Part shown: piece by piece, positions 43,861 through 52,892 of the stretch
Layout of the letters: every line of letters begins with the position of its first letter
Position numbering within the stretch: the stretch's first letter is position 1
Source: Candidatus Limosilactobacillus faecipullorum
GTDB taxonomy: Bacteria > Bacillota > Bacilli > Lactobacillales > Lactobacillaceae
Length of the DNA: 56,441 nucleotides
NCBI GenBank assembly: GCA_019118465.1
Contig: DWYX01000041.1
Span: 1 to 56,441 of the forward strand
Direction of reading: 5' to 3'
Notes under the pieces: model-generated
What the model was told of the DNA's origin: nothing
Seen by the model: only the letters and a program-made list of their open reading frames with translations
Database searches by the model: none
Translations under genes and position numbers: made by a program

Positions 43861-44514
43861 ATGACCAAGTTAAACATTTATTTAGTCCGGCATGGGCAAA
43901 CCTATTACAACATTTACAATAAGCTCCAAGGGTGGTCAAACTCACCATTGACCGAAAAGGGGAAGCAAGATGCTAAATTGGCGGGGGAAAAGGTCAAGGA
44001 TATCCACTTTGATGCCGCCTTTTGTAGTGATTTACCTCGGGCAATTGAAACCTGTCACACGATCTTACAATTAAATGAAAAAGATTCTGTCAAGGAACCC
44101 CACATTAGTCCCTTCTTCCGGGAACAATTCTACGGGGTTTTTGAAGGAACGGAAATGGGCCAAGCTTGGTATTTGGCAGGGGCTCCCCATGGATGCAAAA
44201 CCTTCAAGGACATTGTTACTGAGTACTCAATTAGTCAAGCTAAGGATTGGTTGAAGGAAGCTGATCCATTCCATGATGCTGAAAACAATGAAGAATATTG
44301 GCAACGGGTAAACCAAGGGATTGATTTAATTCGTCACACTGACCTTCCTGATGAAGCTAACGTTTTGTGGGTTAGTCACGGGAACACGGTCCTAAGTTTG
44401 ATGGAGCGCTTTGGAGAAGGTAAATACGACATTACGGTTCGACCAAAGAACGGGAGCCTTTCCAAGTTAATCATGACTGATGATGACTTGAAAGTTGAGT
44501 ATTACGATAAATAA
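43861..44514 (+). CDS. Histidine phosphatase (phosphoglycerate mutase-like)
   Basis: A 217-residue branch-1 histidine-phosphatase protein. The catalytic motif LVRHGQTYYN has His11, and the second His lies in LWVSHGNTVL. SDLPRAIETCHTI is the conserved Arg block. Proteins of this size include GpmB-like phosphatases with broad or unknown substrates; it is not the classic glycolytic GpmA length and pattern. GGGAGGGAAA precedes ATG 43861. Confidence 0.9.
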   Translation: MTKLNIYLVRHGQTYYNIYNKLQGWSNSPLTEKGKQDAKLAGEKVKDIHFDAAFCSDLPRAIETCHTILQLNEKDSVKEPHISPFFREQFYGVFEGTEMGQAWYLAGAPHGCKTFKDIVTEYSISQAKDWLKEADPFHDAENNEEYWQRVNQGIDLIRHTDLPDEANVLWVSHGNTVLSLMERFGEGKYDITVRPKNGSLSKLIMTDDDLKVEYYDK

Positions 44515-44557
44515 AAATGAGTTGGTAAGGAAGCTACTAAGTGGCCTTGATAAAGAA

Positions 44558-44597
44558 AAAGCGGAGTGAATTCGGTTTAACGAATTTCTCCGCTTTA
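44558..44597. terminator. Bidirectional terminator between the histidine phosphatase and NUDIX genes
   Basis: AAAGCGGAG and CTCCGCTTT enclose complementary GAATTCG/CGAATTT. Confidence 0.75.
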
Positions 44598-44666
44598 CCT
44601 AATCTATAAGGGCAACGGCTAACGTTCCCTGGCTAATAGCTAATACTTTTCCAGCCTCCTCTTGAA

Positions 44667-45122
44667 TTAACCTAAAACAACCTGCCGCAAAATTTCCCAC
44701 ATCCGGGCATGTTGGGCATTGAAAAAACATGGTGGTTCTTGGTTAAGGGCAAAGTACTTGATTGTTACGGTTTCACTGGGCTTCGGGGCTTGGTTAGTCG
44801 TAGTGGTAGCCTCAACGAGATAAAAGGCGTTGATGGGTTGGACGACATCATCATTAGGATAAGTGTATTCGTCGTAGTCTTGTAAGGCTAAGAGCTTAAT
44901 AGGTTTGACATGAATCCCAGCATCTTCGAGGTATTCCCGTTGGACACACTTGGCGTAACTTTCCCCATATTCGAGGTAGCCACCCGGAAAGCCCCAGTTA
45001 CCGGTATCGGCCCGCTCTTGTAAGAGGACAGCGCCTTGGTCATTAACTAGGGCCCCTGAGGCGCTGTTTAAGATTAAGGGCATGTGGCCGACTTTTTGCC
45101 GTAAATCATGAATGTAAGCCAT
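44667..45122 (-). CDS. NUDIX hydrolase
   Basis: A 151-residue NUDIX enzyme. The NUDIX box is GGYLEYGESYAKCVQREYLE followed by DAGI. It keeps the Gly, the first Glu and the REXXE-like core, but the second Glu of EE is Asp. An N-terminal LILNSASGALVNDQGAVLLQ beta block precedes it. Substrate unknown; such proteins clean nucleotide derivatives. GGAGGTTTT lies before the ATG on the minus strand. Confidence 0.9.
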   Translation of the reverse strand: MAYIHDLRQKVGHMPLILNSASGALVNDQGAVLLQERADTGNWGFPGGYLEYGESYAKCVQREYLEDAGIHVKPIKLLALQDYDEYTYPNDDVVQPINAFYLVEATTTTNQAPKPSETVTIKYFALNQEPPCFFNAQHARMWEILRQVVLG

Positions 45123-45242
45123 AATAAAACCTCCGATTGGTAATTTACTTCTATTTTAGAACGGATTTGTTCCGTAAAAAGCGCTAGGTATCGAAAATTT
45201 TGGTAAGATAGAGGGAAGATTAACTTTAAGGGGGTTATTAAA

Positions 45243-46259
45243 CTGGCTTCGTGGAAAAAATTCACCGCTAATATTTCCTTACATCGGGTAGTGGTCCTGT
45301 TATTAATTATTGCGGTTCTCTATGCCGCCCGGGGGATGATGAATACCATCCTCTTGACCTTTATTTTTACTTATTTGATCGTCCATTGGATTCGCTTAAT
45401 TCAGCGCTTTATTCCTAAATTACCGTCGATCGTCATTGTTTTGGTTACCTATATTTTGTTGATCCTTGGCCTCTATTATGTAGTTACCGACTACTTGCCA
45501 ATGATTGTTAATCAAATTGCTAAGATTGTTGATTCGATGATTAAGTTCTACCGAAGCAATGATATGAACGGAATCATGAAGTTAGTTAATCACTATGTTT
45601 CGACCGGGACAATTGTTTCTCAGGCTAAGCACGGGGTGACGATTGCGGTGAATACCTTAACTTCGATTGGAACCTTGACGATTTCTTTTGTGATGTCCTT
45701 GATTCTTAGCTTCTTTTACACCATTGAATTAAAGCAGATGAATGAATTTTCGCGCCTTTTTTTAGAAAGCAAGTCGCTAGGCTGGTTCTTTAAGGACGTT
45801 TACTACTTTGGGAAAAAGTTCGTGAATACCTTCGGGGTGGTTTTAGAAGCCCAATTCTTCATTGCTATCTGTAATACCGTTCTGACCTTAATCTGTTTGA
45901 GTTTCATGCATATACCACAGATTTTTGCCTTAGGTTTAATGGTTTTTATTTTGAGTTTAGTTCCAGTGGCCGGGGTGATTGTTTCTTTAATCCCGTTAAG
46001 CATGGTGGCTTACTCAGTGGGCGGCTTCCGGTATGTGGTTTACATTATCATTATGATTTTGGTCATCCATACCCTTGAAGCTTACGTTCTAAACCCCAAG
46101 TTTATGTCCAGTCGGACGGAACTGCCAATCTTTTATACCTTTGTCGTTTTGCTAGTATCTGAGCACCTCTTTGGTACTTGGGGCTTGATTGTTGGGGTTC
46201 CAATCTTTACGTTCCTCTTGGATATTTGTGATGTTAAGCAGATTGGCAAAGAGAGGTAG
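45243..46259 (+). CDS. AI-2E family transporter, probable CTG start
   Basis: A membrane protein of the AI-2E (PerM/YdiK) family with about eight helices. FVMSLILSFFYTIELKQMNEF and the end block LFGTWGLIVGVPIF are typical. A ribosome site AAGGGGG (45228-45234) lies 8 bases before an in-frame CTG at 45243. Starting there gives 338 residues beginning MASWKKFTANISLHRV, the short basic N-terminus usual before helix 1. The first canonical in-frame start is GTG 45291, with no ribosome site and a truncated N-terminus. Substrate unknown; the family name does not prove AI-2 transport. Confidence 0.82.
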   Translation: MASWKKFTANISLHRVVVLLLIIAVLYAARGMMNTILLTFIFTYLIVHWIRLIQRFIPKLPSIVIVLVTYILLILGLYYVVTDYLPMIVNQIAKIVDSMIKFYRSNDMNGIMKLVNHYVSTGTIVSQAKHGVTIAVNTLTSIGTLTISFVMSLILSFFYTIELKQMNEFSRLFLESKSLGWFFKDVYYFGKKFVNTFGVVLEAQFFIAICNTVLTLICLSFMHIPQIFALGLMVFILSLVPVAGVIVSLIPLSMVAYSVGGFRYVVYIIIMILVIHTLEAYVLNPKFMSSRTELPIFYTFVVLLVSEHLFGTWGLIVGVPIFTFLLDICDVKQIGKER

Positions 46260-46345
46260 GGGTTAGGATAAGGAACGGTAAGGTTGCTTTTGCAAGCACC
46301 ATTCTTGGCGTTAAGGCCGTGGTTTGCGACCTAAGTTGCTATGTA
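46260..46345. repeat. Dispersed intergenic repeat, copy D
   Basis: GGTTAGGATAAGGAACGGTAAGG and then GGCGTTAAGGCCGTGG..GACCTAAGTTGC. Both parts match, in reverse complement, the arms of copy B at 3590-3680 (CTAAGGTC..CACGGCCTTA and the GATAAG..GAACGAAGG block). No gene is present. Confidence 0.55.
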
Positions 46346-46426
46346 ACTTTAAAACTATGATCAAGGGTGGGGATGTTTGCTTTTCCTGACCCTTTTTCTA
46401 ATTTTCGTGTATTTATCAATTTTGAC

Positions 46427-46456
46427 TTGCTGAAAACACTAAACTAACGTTATAAT
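46427..46456 (+). promoter_or_regulatory. Promoter of fhs
   Basis: A consensus TATAAT at 46451-46456 lies 18 bases after TTGCTG. A TTGACT also lies just upstream, so the exact -35 is uncertain. Confidence 0.5.
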
Positions 46457-46514
46457 CGAACGGTAAAGTTAAAAATTATCTTAAAGTTCGTTTTAAACCT
46501 AAGGAGGCCATCGG

Positions 46515-48176
46515 ATGTTAACTGATATTGAAATTGCTGATCAAGCCCAAATGCTCCCAATTGAAGAAATTGCTGCTAAGGTTGGTTTGAAAAAGGACCA
46601 ATTAGAACAATATGGTCCCTACAAGGCAAAGGTAACAACGCCAATTAAGCCAGTTGAAGGTAAGAAGCACAAGTTAGTTTTAGTTACGGCGATTAACCCG
46701 ACACCAGCTGGGGAAGGGAAGTCTACTATTTTGGTTGGTTTAGCTGACGCCATGAACCAACTTGGTCACCAAACGACGATTGCCATGCGGGAACCATCGA
46801 TGGGCCCGGTCTTTGGGATCAAGGGTGGGGCCACTGGTGGTGGTTACAGTCAAGTTATTCCAATGGAAGACATTAACTTGCACTTTACCGGTGACCTCCA
46901 CGCTTTAACCAGTGCTAACAATACTCTAGCAGCCTTAATTGATAACTACATTATGCGGGACAATGAATTAGATCTTGATCCGCGTCGGATTATTTGGCGC
47001 CGGGTTGAAGACGTTAATGACCGGGCCTTACGGAACGTGGTAACTGGCCTTGGTGGAGTCATGCAAGGGGTTCCGCGGGAAACTGGGTTTGACATCACGG
47101 CCGCTTCAGAATTAATGGCTATTCTTTGCCTTTCGAAGGATTTGATGGATTTGAAGCGCCGAGTTGGCCAAATTGTTGTTGGCTACACGCGGGCTAAGAA
47201 GCCGGTCACGGTTAAGGAATTAGGGTTTGCAGATGCCATTACGATCTTGTTAAAGGATGCCATCAAGCCGAACCTTGTGCAAACCTTGGACCATACACCA
47301 GCCTTTGTTCACGGGGGGCCATTCGCTAACATTGCCCATGGTTGTAACTCAGTTTTAGCGACCCAAACTTCGCTTGCCTTAAGTGATTACACGGTTACAG
47401 AAGCCGGCTTTGGGGCCGATTTAGGGGCTGAAAAGTTCCTCGACATTAAGCGTTTGACCTTGGGCAAGACTCCAGATGCGGTCGTTGTTGTGGCCACTAT
47501 TCGGGCCCTCAAGTACAATGGCGGGGTCGCTTTAGCGGACTTAAAGGACGAAAACCTGGATGCTTTGAAGAAGGGCTTTGCTAACTTGAAGCGTCACGTT
47601 CAAAACATCCAAAGCTATGGTTTGCCAGTGGTAGTCGCAATTAACCACTTTGTTTCCGATACGGATGCCGAAGTCCAAACTTTAGCTAACCTCTGTGCTG
47701 AAATGGGAGTTAAGGCAGTGGTCGCTGACGCTTGGGCTAAGGGTGGTCAAGGAACCCAAGACCTTGCAAAGACGGTTGTTGAATTAACGGATCAACCAGC
47801 TGACTTTAAGCCACTTTACGATCTTGATTTGCCAATTGCAGAAAAGGTTAAGGCAGTTGCTACCAAGATTTACGGGGCTAAGGATGTGGTCTTTTCTAAG
47901 AAAGCTGAAAAGCAATTGAAGGAATTCAGCCAAAATGGTTGGAATAATTTGCCAGTCTGCATTGCTAAGACTCAATACTCCTTCAGTGATGATCAAACCG
48001 TCCTTGGAGCCCCTAGCGACTTTACCTTCCACATTCGGGAATTTGTACCAAAGCTGGGAGCCGGTTTCATTGTGGCGCTTTCGGGAACGATGCTTACCAT
48101 GCCAGGACTCAGTAAGACCCCAGCAGCCGTTAACATGACGATTGATGAAAATGGGGTTATTAAGGGCTTGTTCTAA
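46515..48176 (+). CDS. fhs: Formate--tetrahydrofolate ligase
   Basis: A 553-residue enzyme that makes 10-formyl-THF from formate, THF and ATP, feeding purine synthesis. The P-loop is [10 protein letters not shown] (about 63-72), followed by [25 protein letters not shown] (the folate and phosphate region, shown in part). The length is normal. ATG 46515 follows AAGGAGG. It lies upstream of purE-purK-purB, and both depend on purine need. Confidence 0.96.
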   Translation: MLTDIEIADQAQMLPIEEIAAKVGLKKDQLEQYGPYKAKVTTPIKPVEGKKHKLVLVTAINPTPAGEGKSTILVGLADAMNQLGHQTTIAMREPSMGPVFGIKGGATGGGYSQVIPMEDINLHFTGDLHALTSANNTLAALIDNYIMRDNELDLDPRRIIWRRVEDVNDRALRNVVTGLGGVMQGVPRETGFDITAASELMAILCLSKDLMDLKRRVGQIVVGYTRAKKPVTVKELGFADAITILLKDAIKPNLVQTLDHTPAFVHGGPFANIAHGCNSVLATQTSLALSDYTVTEAGFGADLGAEKFLDIKRLTLGKTPDAVVVVATIRALKYNGGVALADLKDENLDALKKGFANLKRHVQNIQSYGLPVVVAINHFVSDTDAEVQTLANLCAEMGVKAVVADAWAKGGQGTQDLAKTVVELTDQPADFKPLYDLDLPIAEKVKAVATKIYGAKDVVFSKKAEKQLKEFSQNGWNNLPVCIAKTQYSFSDDQTVLGAPSDFTFHIREFVPKLGAGFIVALSGTMLTMPGLSKTPAAVNMTIDENGVIKGLF

Positions 48177-48208
48177 ATAATCTAATTAATATCTAAAAAA
48201 GCAAGAGA

Positions 48209-48238
48209 GGTCGGGGATTTTTCTCCCGACTTCTTTTT
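48209..48238 (+). terminator. Terminator after fhs
   Basis: GTCGGGGA pairs with TCTCCCGAC, followed by TTCTTTTT. Confidence 0.75.
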
Positions 48239-48253
48239 GTTTCACATGAAACC
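48238..48253. promoter_or_regulatory. Degenerate parS-like palindrome
   Basis: TGTTTCACATGAAACC matches the parS 16-mer TGTTTCACGTGAAACA at 14 of 16 positions. The internal CACGTG is CACATG, which probably weakens ParB binding. It is intergenic, abutting the fhs terminator. Confidence 0.35.
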
Positions 48254-48619
48254 ACTACTTATCAGTTAACGGGTAGCCTCGAGTCATCGGAAGCCCAGTC
48301 CCAGAAGTTCTCTTGGTGATTAAGGATTGGGTAACGTCGATGCTCCTACATCCGAGTAAAGCGACTCCCCTTTATCAGCTTGGATTTCTTCCCGATGAGT
48401 ATTGTAGTTGGTGTCCCAAATTTCAAGGGTCCGATGGAAGTGTCGCCGTAACATTTTGACGTCGGTAACTTTTATCAACTCAACAATGTTTCTGTTCAGC
48501 ATTAACGAACTATATTGGGAATTAATCGCTATAATATTCGTTAATTCTCTTGAGTTTACTGAGGAGCTCTGTTATCCTTAAAGAGAATTTGCAAACCCGA
48601 AATACCAGAGGAGGCAATT
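48254..48619. other. Gap upstream of purE with a possible PurR box pair
   Basis: AACGAAC (48504-48510) and TATTCGTT (about 48535-48542) form an inverted pair about 30 bases apart, as PurBox pairs (AWWWCCGAACWWT type) do upstream of pur operons in Firmicutes; the match is imperfect. A minus-strand 60-codon frame (48320-48502) lacks a ribosome site and is not called. The rest shows nothing recognisable. Confidence 0.4.
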
Positions 48620-49105
48620 ATGAGTACAGTTAGCGTTGTGATGGGAAGTAAGTCCGATTGGCCAACGGTCAAAAATGCTTGTACAATCTTAGATCAATTC
48701 GGTGTTGATTACGAAAAGCATGTTATCTCGGCTCACCGGATGCCAAAGGAAATGTTCGCTTTTGCGCAAGAAGCGGCTAGTAAGGGGACGAAGGTGATAA
48801 TTGCTTGTGCTGGGGGTGCAGCTCATTTACCAGGAATGATCGCCGCTAATACCCCATTACCCGTAATTGGGATTCCGGGACAAACTAAGGCCTTAGGTGG
48901 TATGGATTCGTTATTATCAATTGTTCAAATGCCAGCGGGCATCCCAGTTGCGACGACTGCGATTGGAGTTGCTGGGGCAAAAAATGCTGCTCTGCTAGCA
49001 ATTCAAATTCTTGGAACCACTGATCAAGCGCTCCAAGATAAGATTGTCGCTTACCGTCAGGAAATGCATGATGTAGCGGTAGAAAGTGAGGCTGAACTTG
49101 ACTAA
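48620..49105 (+). CDS. purE: N5-carboxyaminoimidazole ribonucleotide mutase
   Basis: A 161-residue class I PurE that converts N5-CAIR to CAIR in purine synthesis. [24 protein letters not shown] and [17 protein letters not shown] are conserved. ATG 48620 follows GAGGAGG. It overlaps the purK start by a few bases, giving a coupled purE-purK pair. Confidence 0.97.
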   Translation: MSTVSVVMGSKSDWPTVKNACTILDQFGVDYEKHVISAHRMPKEMFAFAQEAASKGTKVIIACAGGAAHLPGMIAANTPLPVIGIPGQTKALGGMDSLLSIVQMPAGIPVATTAIGVAGAKNAALLAIQILGTTDQALQDKIVAYRQEMHDVAVESEAELD

Positions 49106-50228
49106 GCTAATTCAACAAGGCCAAACGATCGGGATTATTGGTGGAGGCCAACTCGGTCAAATGCTAGCCCTTGACGCAAAACTAACCGGGATGAAAGTGA
49201 TTATTTTAGATCCAACCCCGAATTGCCCAGCGGGACAGTGTGCCGATGAACAAATCGTTGCTCCGTACGAGGATGTCACTGCGATCCAAGCACTGGCCGA
49301 AAAGAGTGATGTCCTTACTTATGAATTTGAGAATGTTGATTTAAACGCCTTAAAGCAAGTTTCATCGACGGCTTACGTTCCCCAAGGGACTAATTTGCTA
49401 TATATTACGAAGCACCGCCTTCGGGAAAAGACCTTTTTGCGAACGGCTGGCTGTCAAACGGCGCCTTTTGTACCGGTGAAAAACAAAGCCGATCTCAAAG
49501 CTGGCATTGAAAAACTGGGTTTTCCTTGTGTGCTTAAGACTTGCCAGGGAGGGTATGATGGCCATGGCCAGGAAGTTTTAAAGTCAGTAGCAGACCTTGA
49601 CCGTTGTGAGGGAATCCTTTCAACTCAAGATGCGATTCTAGAAGGTTGGGTACCATTCAAACTAGAATGTTCAGTGATGGTTGCCCGGAATGAGAATGGT
49701 GAGGTAACGACTTTCCCCGTGGCAGAGAATATTCACCATAACGAAATTCTCCACATTTCAATTGTGCCAGCCCGAGTTAGCCTTTCAGTCAACGAAAAAG
49801 CTGAACAAGTTGCTCGGCAAATCGCGGAAGCAATTGATTTACGCGGGATTTTAGGAGTGGAATTCTTCGTTGGTGAAGATGGTGAAATCTACGTTAACGA
49901 ACTCGCTCCTCGACCACATAATTCGGGTCACTATTCAATTGAGGCATGCAACTTTTCCCAGTTTGCTATTCATAACCGGGCCATTTGCAACTGGCCATTG
50001 CCAAAAATTGAGCTCTTAAAGCCGGTCGTTATGGTAAATGTCTTAGGACAACACATTGCTCCATTGCGGGCTCAAATTACCCAGCATCCTAACTGGCATT
50101 TCCATGATTATGGCAAAGCCGAAGTTCGAGAAAATCGGAAGATGGGCCATGTTACTATTCTGACAGATAATATTGAAGCAACGTTAGCTGAAATTGATGC
50201 TAGCGGGATTTGGCAAGACACTAAGTAA
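49098..50228 (+). CDS. purK: 5-(carboxyamino)imidazole ribonucleotide synthase
   Basis: A 376-residue ATP-grasp enzyme that carboxylates AIR to N5-CAIR using ATP and bicarbonate. [17 protein letters not shown] is the N-terminal fold, [14 protein letters not shown] the ATP-grasp loop and [18 protein letters not shown] the C-terminal metal site. I prefer TTG 49098 (AAGTGAGG upstream) over the in-frame GTG 49086, which lacks a site; this is not certain. It overlaps the end of purE. Confidence 0.93.
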   Translation: MTKLIQQGQTIGIIGGGQLGQMLALDAKLTGMKVIILDPTPNCPAGQCADEQIVAPYEDVTAIQALAEKSDVLTYEFENVDLNALKQVSSTAYVPQGTNLLYITKHRLREKTFLRTAGCQTAPFVPVKNKADLKAGIEKLGFPCVLKTCQGGYDGHGQEVLKSVADLDRCEGILSTQDAILEGWVPFKLECSVMVARNENGEVTTFPVAENIHHNEILHISIVPARVSLSVNEKAEQVARQIAEAIDLRGILGVEFFVGEDGEIYVNELAPRPHNSGHYSIEACNFSQFAIHNRAICNWPLPKIELLKPVVMVNVLGQHIAPLRAQITQHPNWHFHDYGKAEVRENRKMGHVTILTDNIEATLAEIDASGIWQDTK

Positions 50229-50248
50229 TTAAAGAGAGGATTTAAAGC

Positions 50249-51547
50249 ATGATTGATCGTTATACACGTCCCGAAATGAAGCGAATCTGGAGTGAAGAAA
50301 ATAAGTACCGAGGCTGGCTTGAAGTTGAAATTGCTGCCGATGAAGCTTGGAGTAAGCTGGGTCACATTCCGGCTGAAGATGTTAAGAAGATTCGTGAAAA
50401 TGCCAAGTTTGATGTGGACGGAATTGCCGAAATTGAAGCTGTGACCCACCACGATGTGATTGCCTTTACCCGGGACGTGTCTAAATCCTTGGGGCCAGAA
50501 CGGAAGTGGGTTCACTATGGTTTAACCAGTACCGATGTTGTCGATACGGCTCAAGGTTACCAACTCAAGCAAGCTAATGACCTTTTGCGCCAAGACATCA
50601 AGGAATTTATGGCTGTTTTAGCGAAGTTAGCCAAGCAATATAAGTACACTGTATGTATGGGACGGACTCACGGGATTCACGCTGAACCAACGACTTTTGG
50701 TTTAAAACTAGCCCGTTGGTATTCTGAAATGAAACGGAATCAAGAACGGTTTGAACACGCGGCTAAAGGCGTTGAAGCTGGGAAAATCTCTGGGGCAGTC
50801 GGCACTTTTGCTGAAGTTGATCCTTTCGTTGAAAAGTATGTCTGTGAAAAGCTTGGCTTGCGGGCCCAAGAAATTTCAACCCAAGTCCTTCCCCGGGACC
50901 TTCATGCCGAATACATTTCGGCAATTGCCTTGGTTGGGACGAGCCTTGAAAATATGGCAACGGAAATTCGTTCCTTGCAACGGACTGAAATTCACGAAGT
51001 TGAAGAACACTTTGCTAAGGGCCAAAAGGGCTCCTCAGCAATGCCACACAAGCGAAACCCAATTGGTTCAGAAAACATCGCCGGTTGTGCCCGGGTGCTT
51101 CGGGGAAACGTGGTAACGGCAATGGAAGATGTAACCCTTTGGCACGAACGAGATATTTCTCACTCCAGTGCTGAACGGATGATTTTGCCAGATTCAACGT
51201 CCCTTTTAGACTACATGCTGCACCGTTTTGGTCGGATTTTAGCTAACTTAGATGTCTTTCCAGAACGAATGAAGCAAAATATGGACCAAACCTTAGGCTT
51301 GATTTACTCTGGCCGGGTCTTATTGAAGTTAGTTAACTCCGGGATGAACCGGGAAGCGGCTTACGACTTGATTCAACCATACACTGCCAAGTGCTGGGCC
51401 GAACATGTTCCTTACCGGCCGCTTCTTGAAGCTGACCCAACCGTCCAAAAGCAATTGACGAAGGAAGATCTGGATGATGCCTTTGATTATCACTGGCACT
51501 TACGCCATGTTGACGACATTTTCGAACGGGTTGGTTTAGAGGATTAA
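50249..51547 (+). CDS. purB: Adenylosuccinate lyase
   Basis: A 432-residue fumarase/aspartase-superfamily enzyme that acts twice in purine synthesis (SAICAR and adenylosuccinate cleavage). The signature loop is [31 protein letters not shown] is the substrate block, and [14 protein letters not shown] holds a catalytic His. AGAGAGGA precedes ATG 50249. It starts 20 bases after purK, so purE-purK-purB form one operon. Confidence 0.97.
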   Translation: MIDRYTRPEMKRIWSEENKYRGWLEVEIAADEAWSKLGHIPAEDVKKIRENAKFDVDGIAEIEAVTHHDVIAFTRDVSKSLGPERKWVHYGLTSTDVVDTAQGYQLKQANDLLRQDIKEFMAVLAKLAKQYKYTVCMGRTHGIHAEPTTFGLKLARWYSEMKRNQERFEHAAKGVEAGKISGAVGTFAEVDPFVEKYVCEKLGLRAQEISTQVLPRDLHAEYISAIALVGTSLENMATEIRSLQRTEIHEVEEHFAKGQKGSSAMPHKRNPIGSENIAGCARVLRGNVVTAMEDVTLWHERDISHSSAERMILPDSTSLLDYMLHRFGRILANLDVFPERMKQNMDQTLGLIYSGRVLLKLVNSGMNREAAYDLIQPYTAKCWAEHVPYRPLLEADPTVQKQLTKEDLDDAFDYHWHLRHVDDIFERVGLED

Positions 51548-51616
51548 GCTTACTAACTTAGTCAAATGCTTTTACCTAAACTTGAAAATTAAATTAAAAA
51601 AATCTCATAAAAAGGG

Positions 51617-51645
51617 TTGACGGACACCAAAAAGTTCCGTATAAT
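51617..51645 (+). promoter_or_regulatory. Promoter of the hydratase/ketoacid reductase T-box transcript
   Basis: TTGACG (51617-51622), 17 bases, TATAAT (51640-51645); expected start near 51652. Confidence 0.8.
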
Positions 51646-51651
51646 CGTGTC

Positions 51652-51932
51652 AACAATTAAAGATAGATGAGAAAAACACCGAGGGAACTCGTTCTGGTGC
51701 TTTGGTTAAGAGAGTCAACGATTGGTGAGAGTTGATCCAATAATCCAGCAACATATCATTCCTGAGTTACCGGCTGAACATAGTAGGCTAGGTTGGGTAC
51801 CACCCATTATCGTGGTCGCGGATTCAATTGAGTCCGTAGTAAGATGATTCGTTATTTATTAACGGGTTAAGTAGGATGGTACCGTGCGGAAGCGCTCCTA
51901 TAATGACAGAGGTCATTGTAGGGGCGCTTTTT
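51652..51932 (+). ncRNA. T-box riboswitch controlling a hydratase/ketoacid reductase pair
   Basis: The T-box core AGGATGGTACCGTGCGG (51873-51889) is followed by the terminator AGCGCTCCTATAATGAC/GGTCATTGTAGGGGCGC plus T-run (51891-51932). Stem I apical AGAGAGTCAAC...GATTGGTG is at about 51708-51728. The specifier loop appears to be CAACATATCATTCCT near 51748-51762. ATC (Ile) followed by A is my best candidate; AAC or TTC remain possible. Confidence 0.88.
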
Positions 51933-52091
51933 GGTTACTACTTAGGAATTGAGCCCAGAACACTCCATCACATATTTAACTTTCTTAATCGCTCACTAAA
52001 GCGAACATATCCCCCGGGTTTCTCAGTCGGTTGCTGGCCGCGATCTTTAATGACATATTTTACTTAAACAATTAATTTGGAGGTAATGATT

Positions 52092-52883
52092 ATGACTCAA
52101 TTAAATGCACGCCAAAACGAATTTGCGGAAGCACTGTACCAAGCTTATGCCAAAAATGAAGCTTTAAAGGAAAGCGACTGGAAGGATGTCGTTACTGATG
52201 ATGATACTGCCTATGCAGTTCAAGATAAGGTAATGGCGTTAAAGGGACAACCGGTAGCGGGTTACAAGGTTTCCTTAACTAGTAAACAAACCCAAGATAT
52301 GTTTGATGCCGATTCGCCGCTTTATGGGCAACAAGTGGCCGATCGCTTTTTAACTTCCCCAGCGGATGTTAAGCTAACGGACCTAAACGAGCCCCTAGTA
52401 GAAGTTGAATTGGCTTTCCGGGCAAAAGAAGACTTACATACTAACGATTCATTAGAAGAACTCTTACATAAAGTTACCGTTGCTGGTGCCTTGGAAGTTC
52501 CCGATGCTCGTTTTGTTGACTGGTTCCCAAGCTTAGGCAAGTACAACGTAATGTCCGATTGTGCGGTCGGGGGCCTTGTTGTTTACGGTCAAGAACGGCA
52601 AGCTGATGAAGTCTTTAAGGATGTTGATGCGGCCGCAACTGTTAAAGCAACTCTTTACAAGGATGGTGAGAAGCTTTCCGAAGGGACTTCTGCTGAAGTG
52701 CTTGGCAATCCACTTGAATCTTTGAAGTGGTTAGTTGCTAAGCTAGAAGCCCAAGGAAAGGGCTTCAAGAAGGGCCAAATGGTATCTTCTGGGACCTTCG
52801 TCTTACCACCACACTTGGAAGCCGGTAAGTGGGAAGTCAAGTTTGATTCAGGCCTTGGTGATGTTGTCGTTAACGCTAAGTAG
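52092..52883 (+). CDS. 2-keto-4-pentenoate hydratase-like protein
   Basis: A 263-residue protein of the fumarylacetoacetase/2-keto-4-pentenoate hydratase family. VAGYKVSLTSKQTQDMF, EPLVEVELAF, and ALEVPDARFVDW carry the metal-binding acidic residues. GNPLESLKWLVAKL and the Gly-rich GQMVSSGTF block follow. In lactobacilli the natural substrate is unknown; meta-cleavage catabolism is not expected. I chose ATG 52092 (GGAGG 8 bases upstream) over ATG 52086 and TTG 52077. It is under T-box control and lies 9 bases before the PanE-like gene. Confidence 0.88.
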   Translation: MTQLNARQNEFAEALYQAYAKNEALKESDWKDVVTDDDTAYAVQDKVMALKGQPVAGYKVSLTSKQTQDMFDADSPLYGQQVADRFLTSPADVKLTDLNEPLVEVELAFRAKEDLHTNDSLEELLHKVTVAGALEVPDARFVDWFPSLGKYNVMSDCAVGGLVVYGQERQADEVFKDVDAAATVKATLYKDGEKLSEGTSAEVLGNPLESLKWLVAKLEAQGKGFKKGQMVSSGTFVLPPHLEAGKWEVKFDSGLGDVVVNAK

Positions 52884-52892
52884 GAGCCGTCA

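Noticed and set aside
48320..48502. 60-codon minus-strand frame upstream of purE
   Set aside because: It has no ribosome site and overlaps a regulatory gap. The codon choice is host-like, so it might be a relic, but I cannot support it as a gene.
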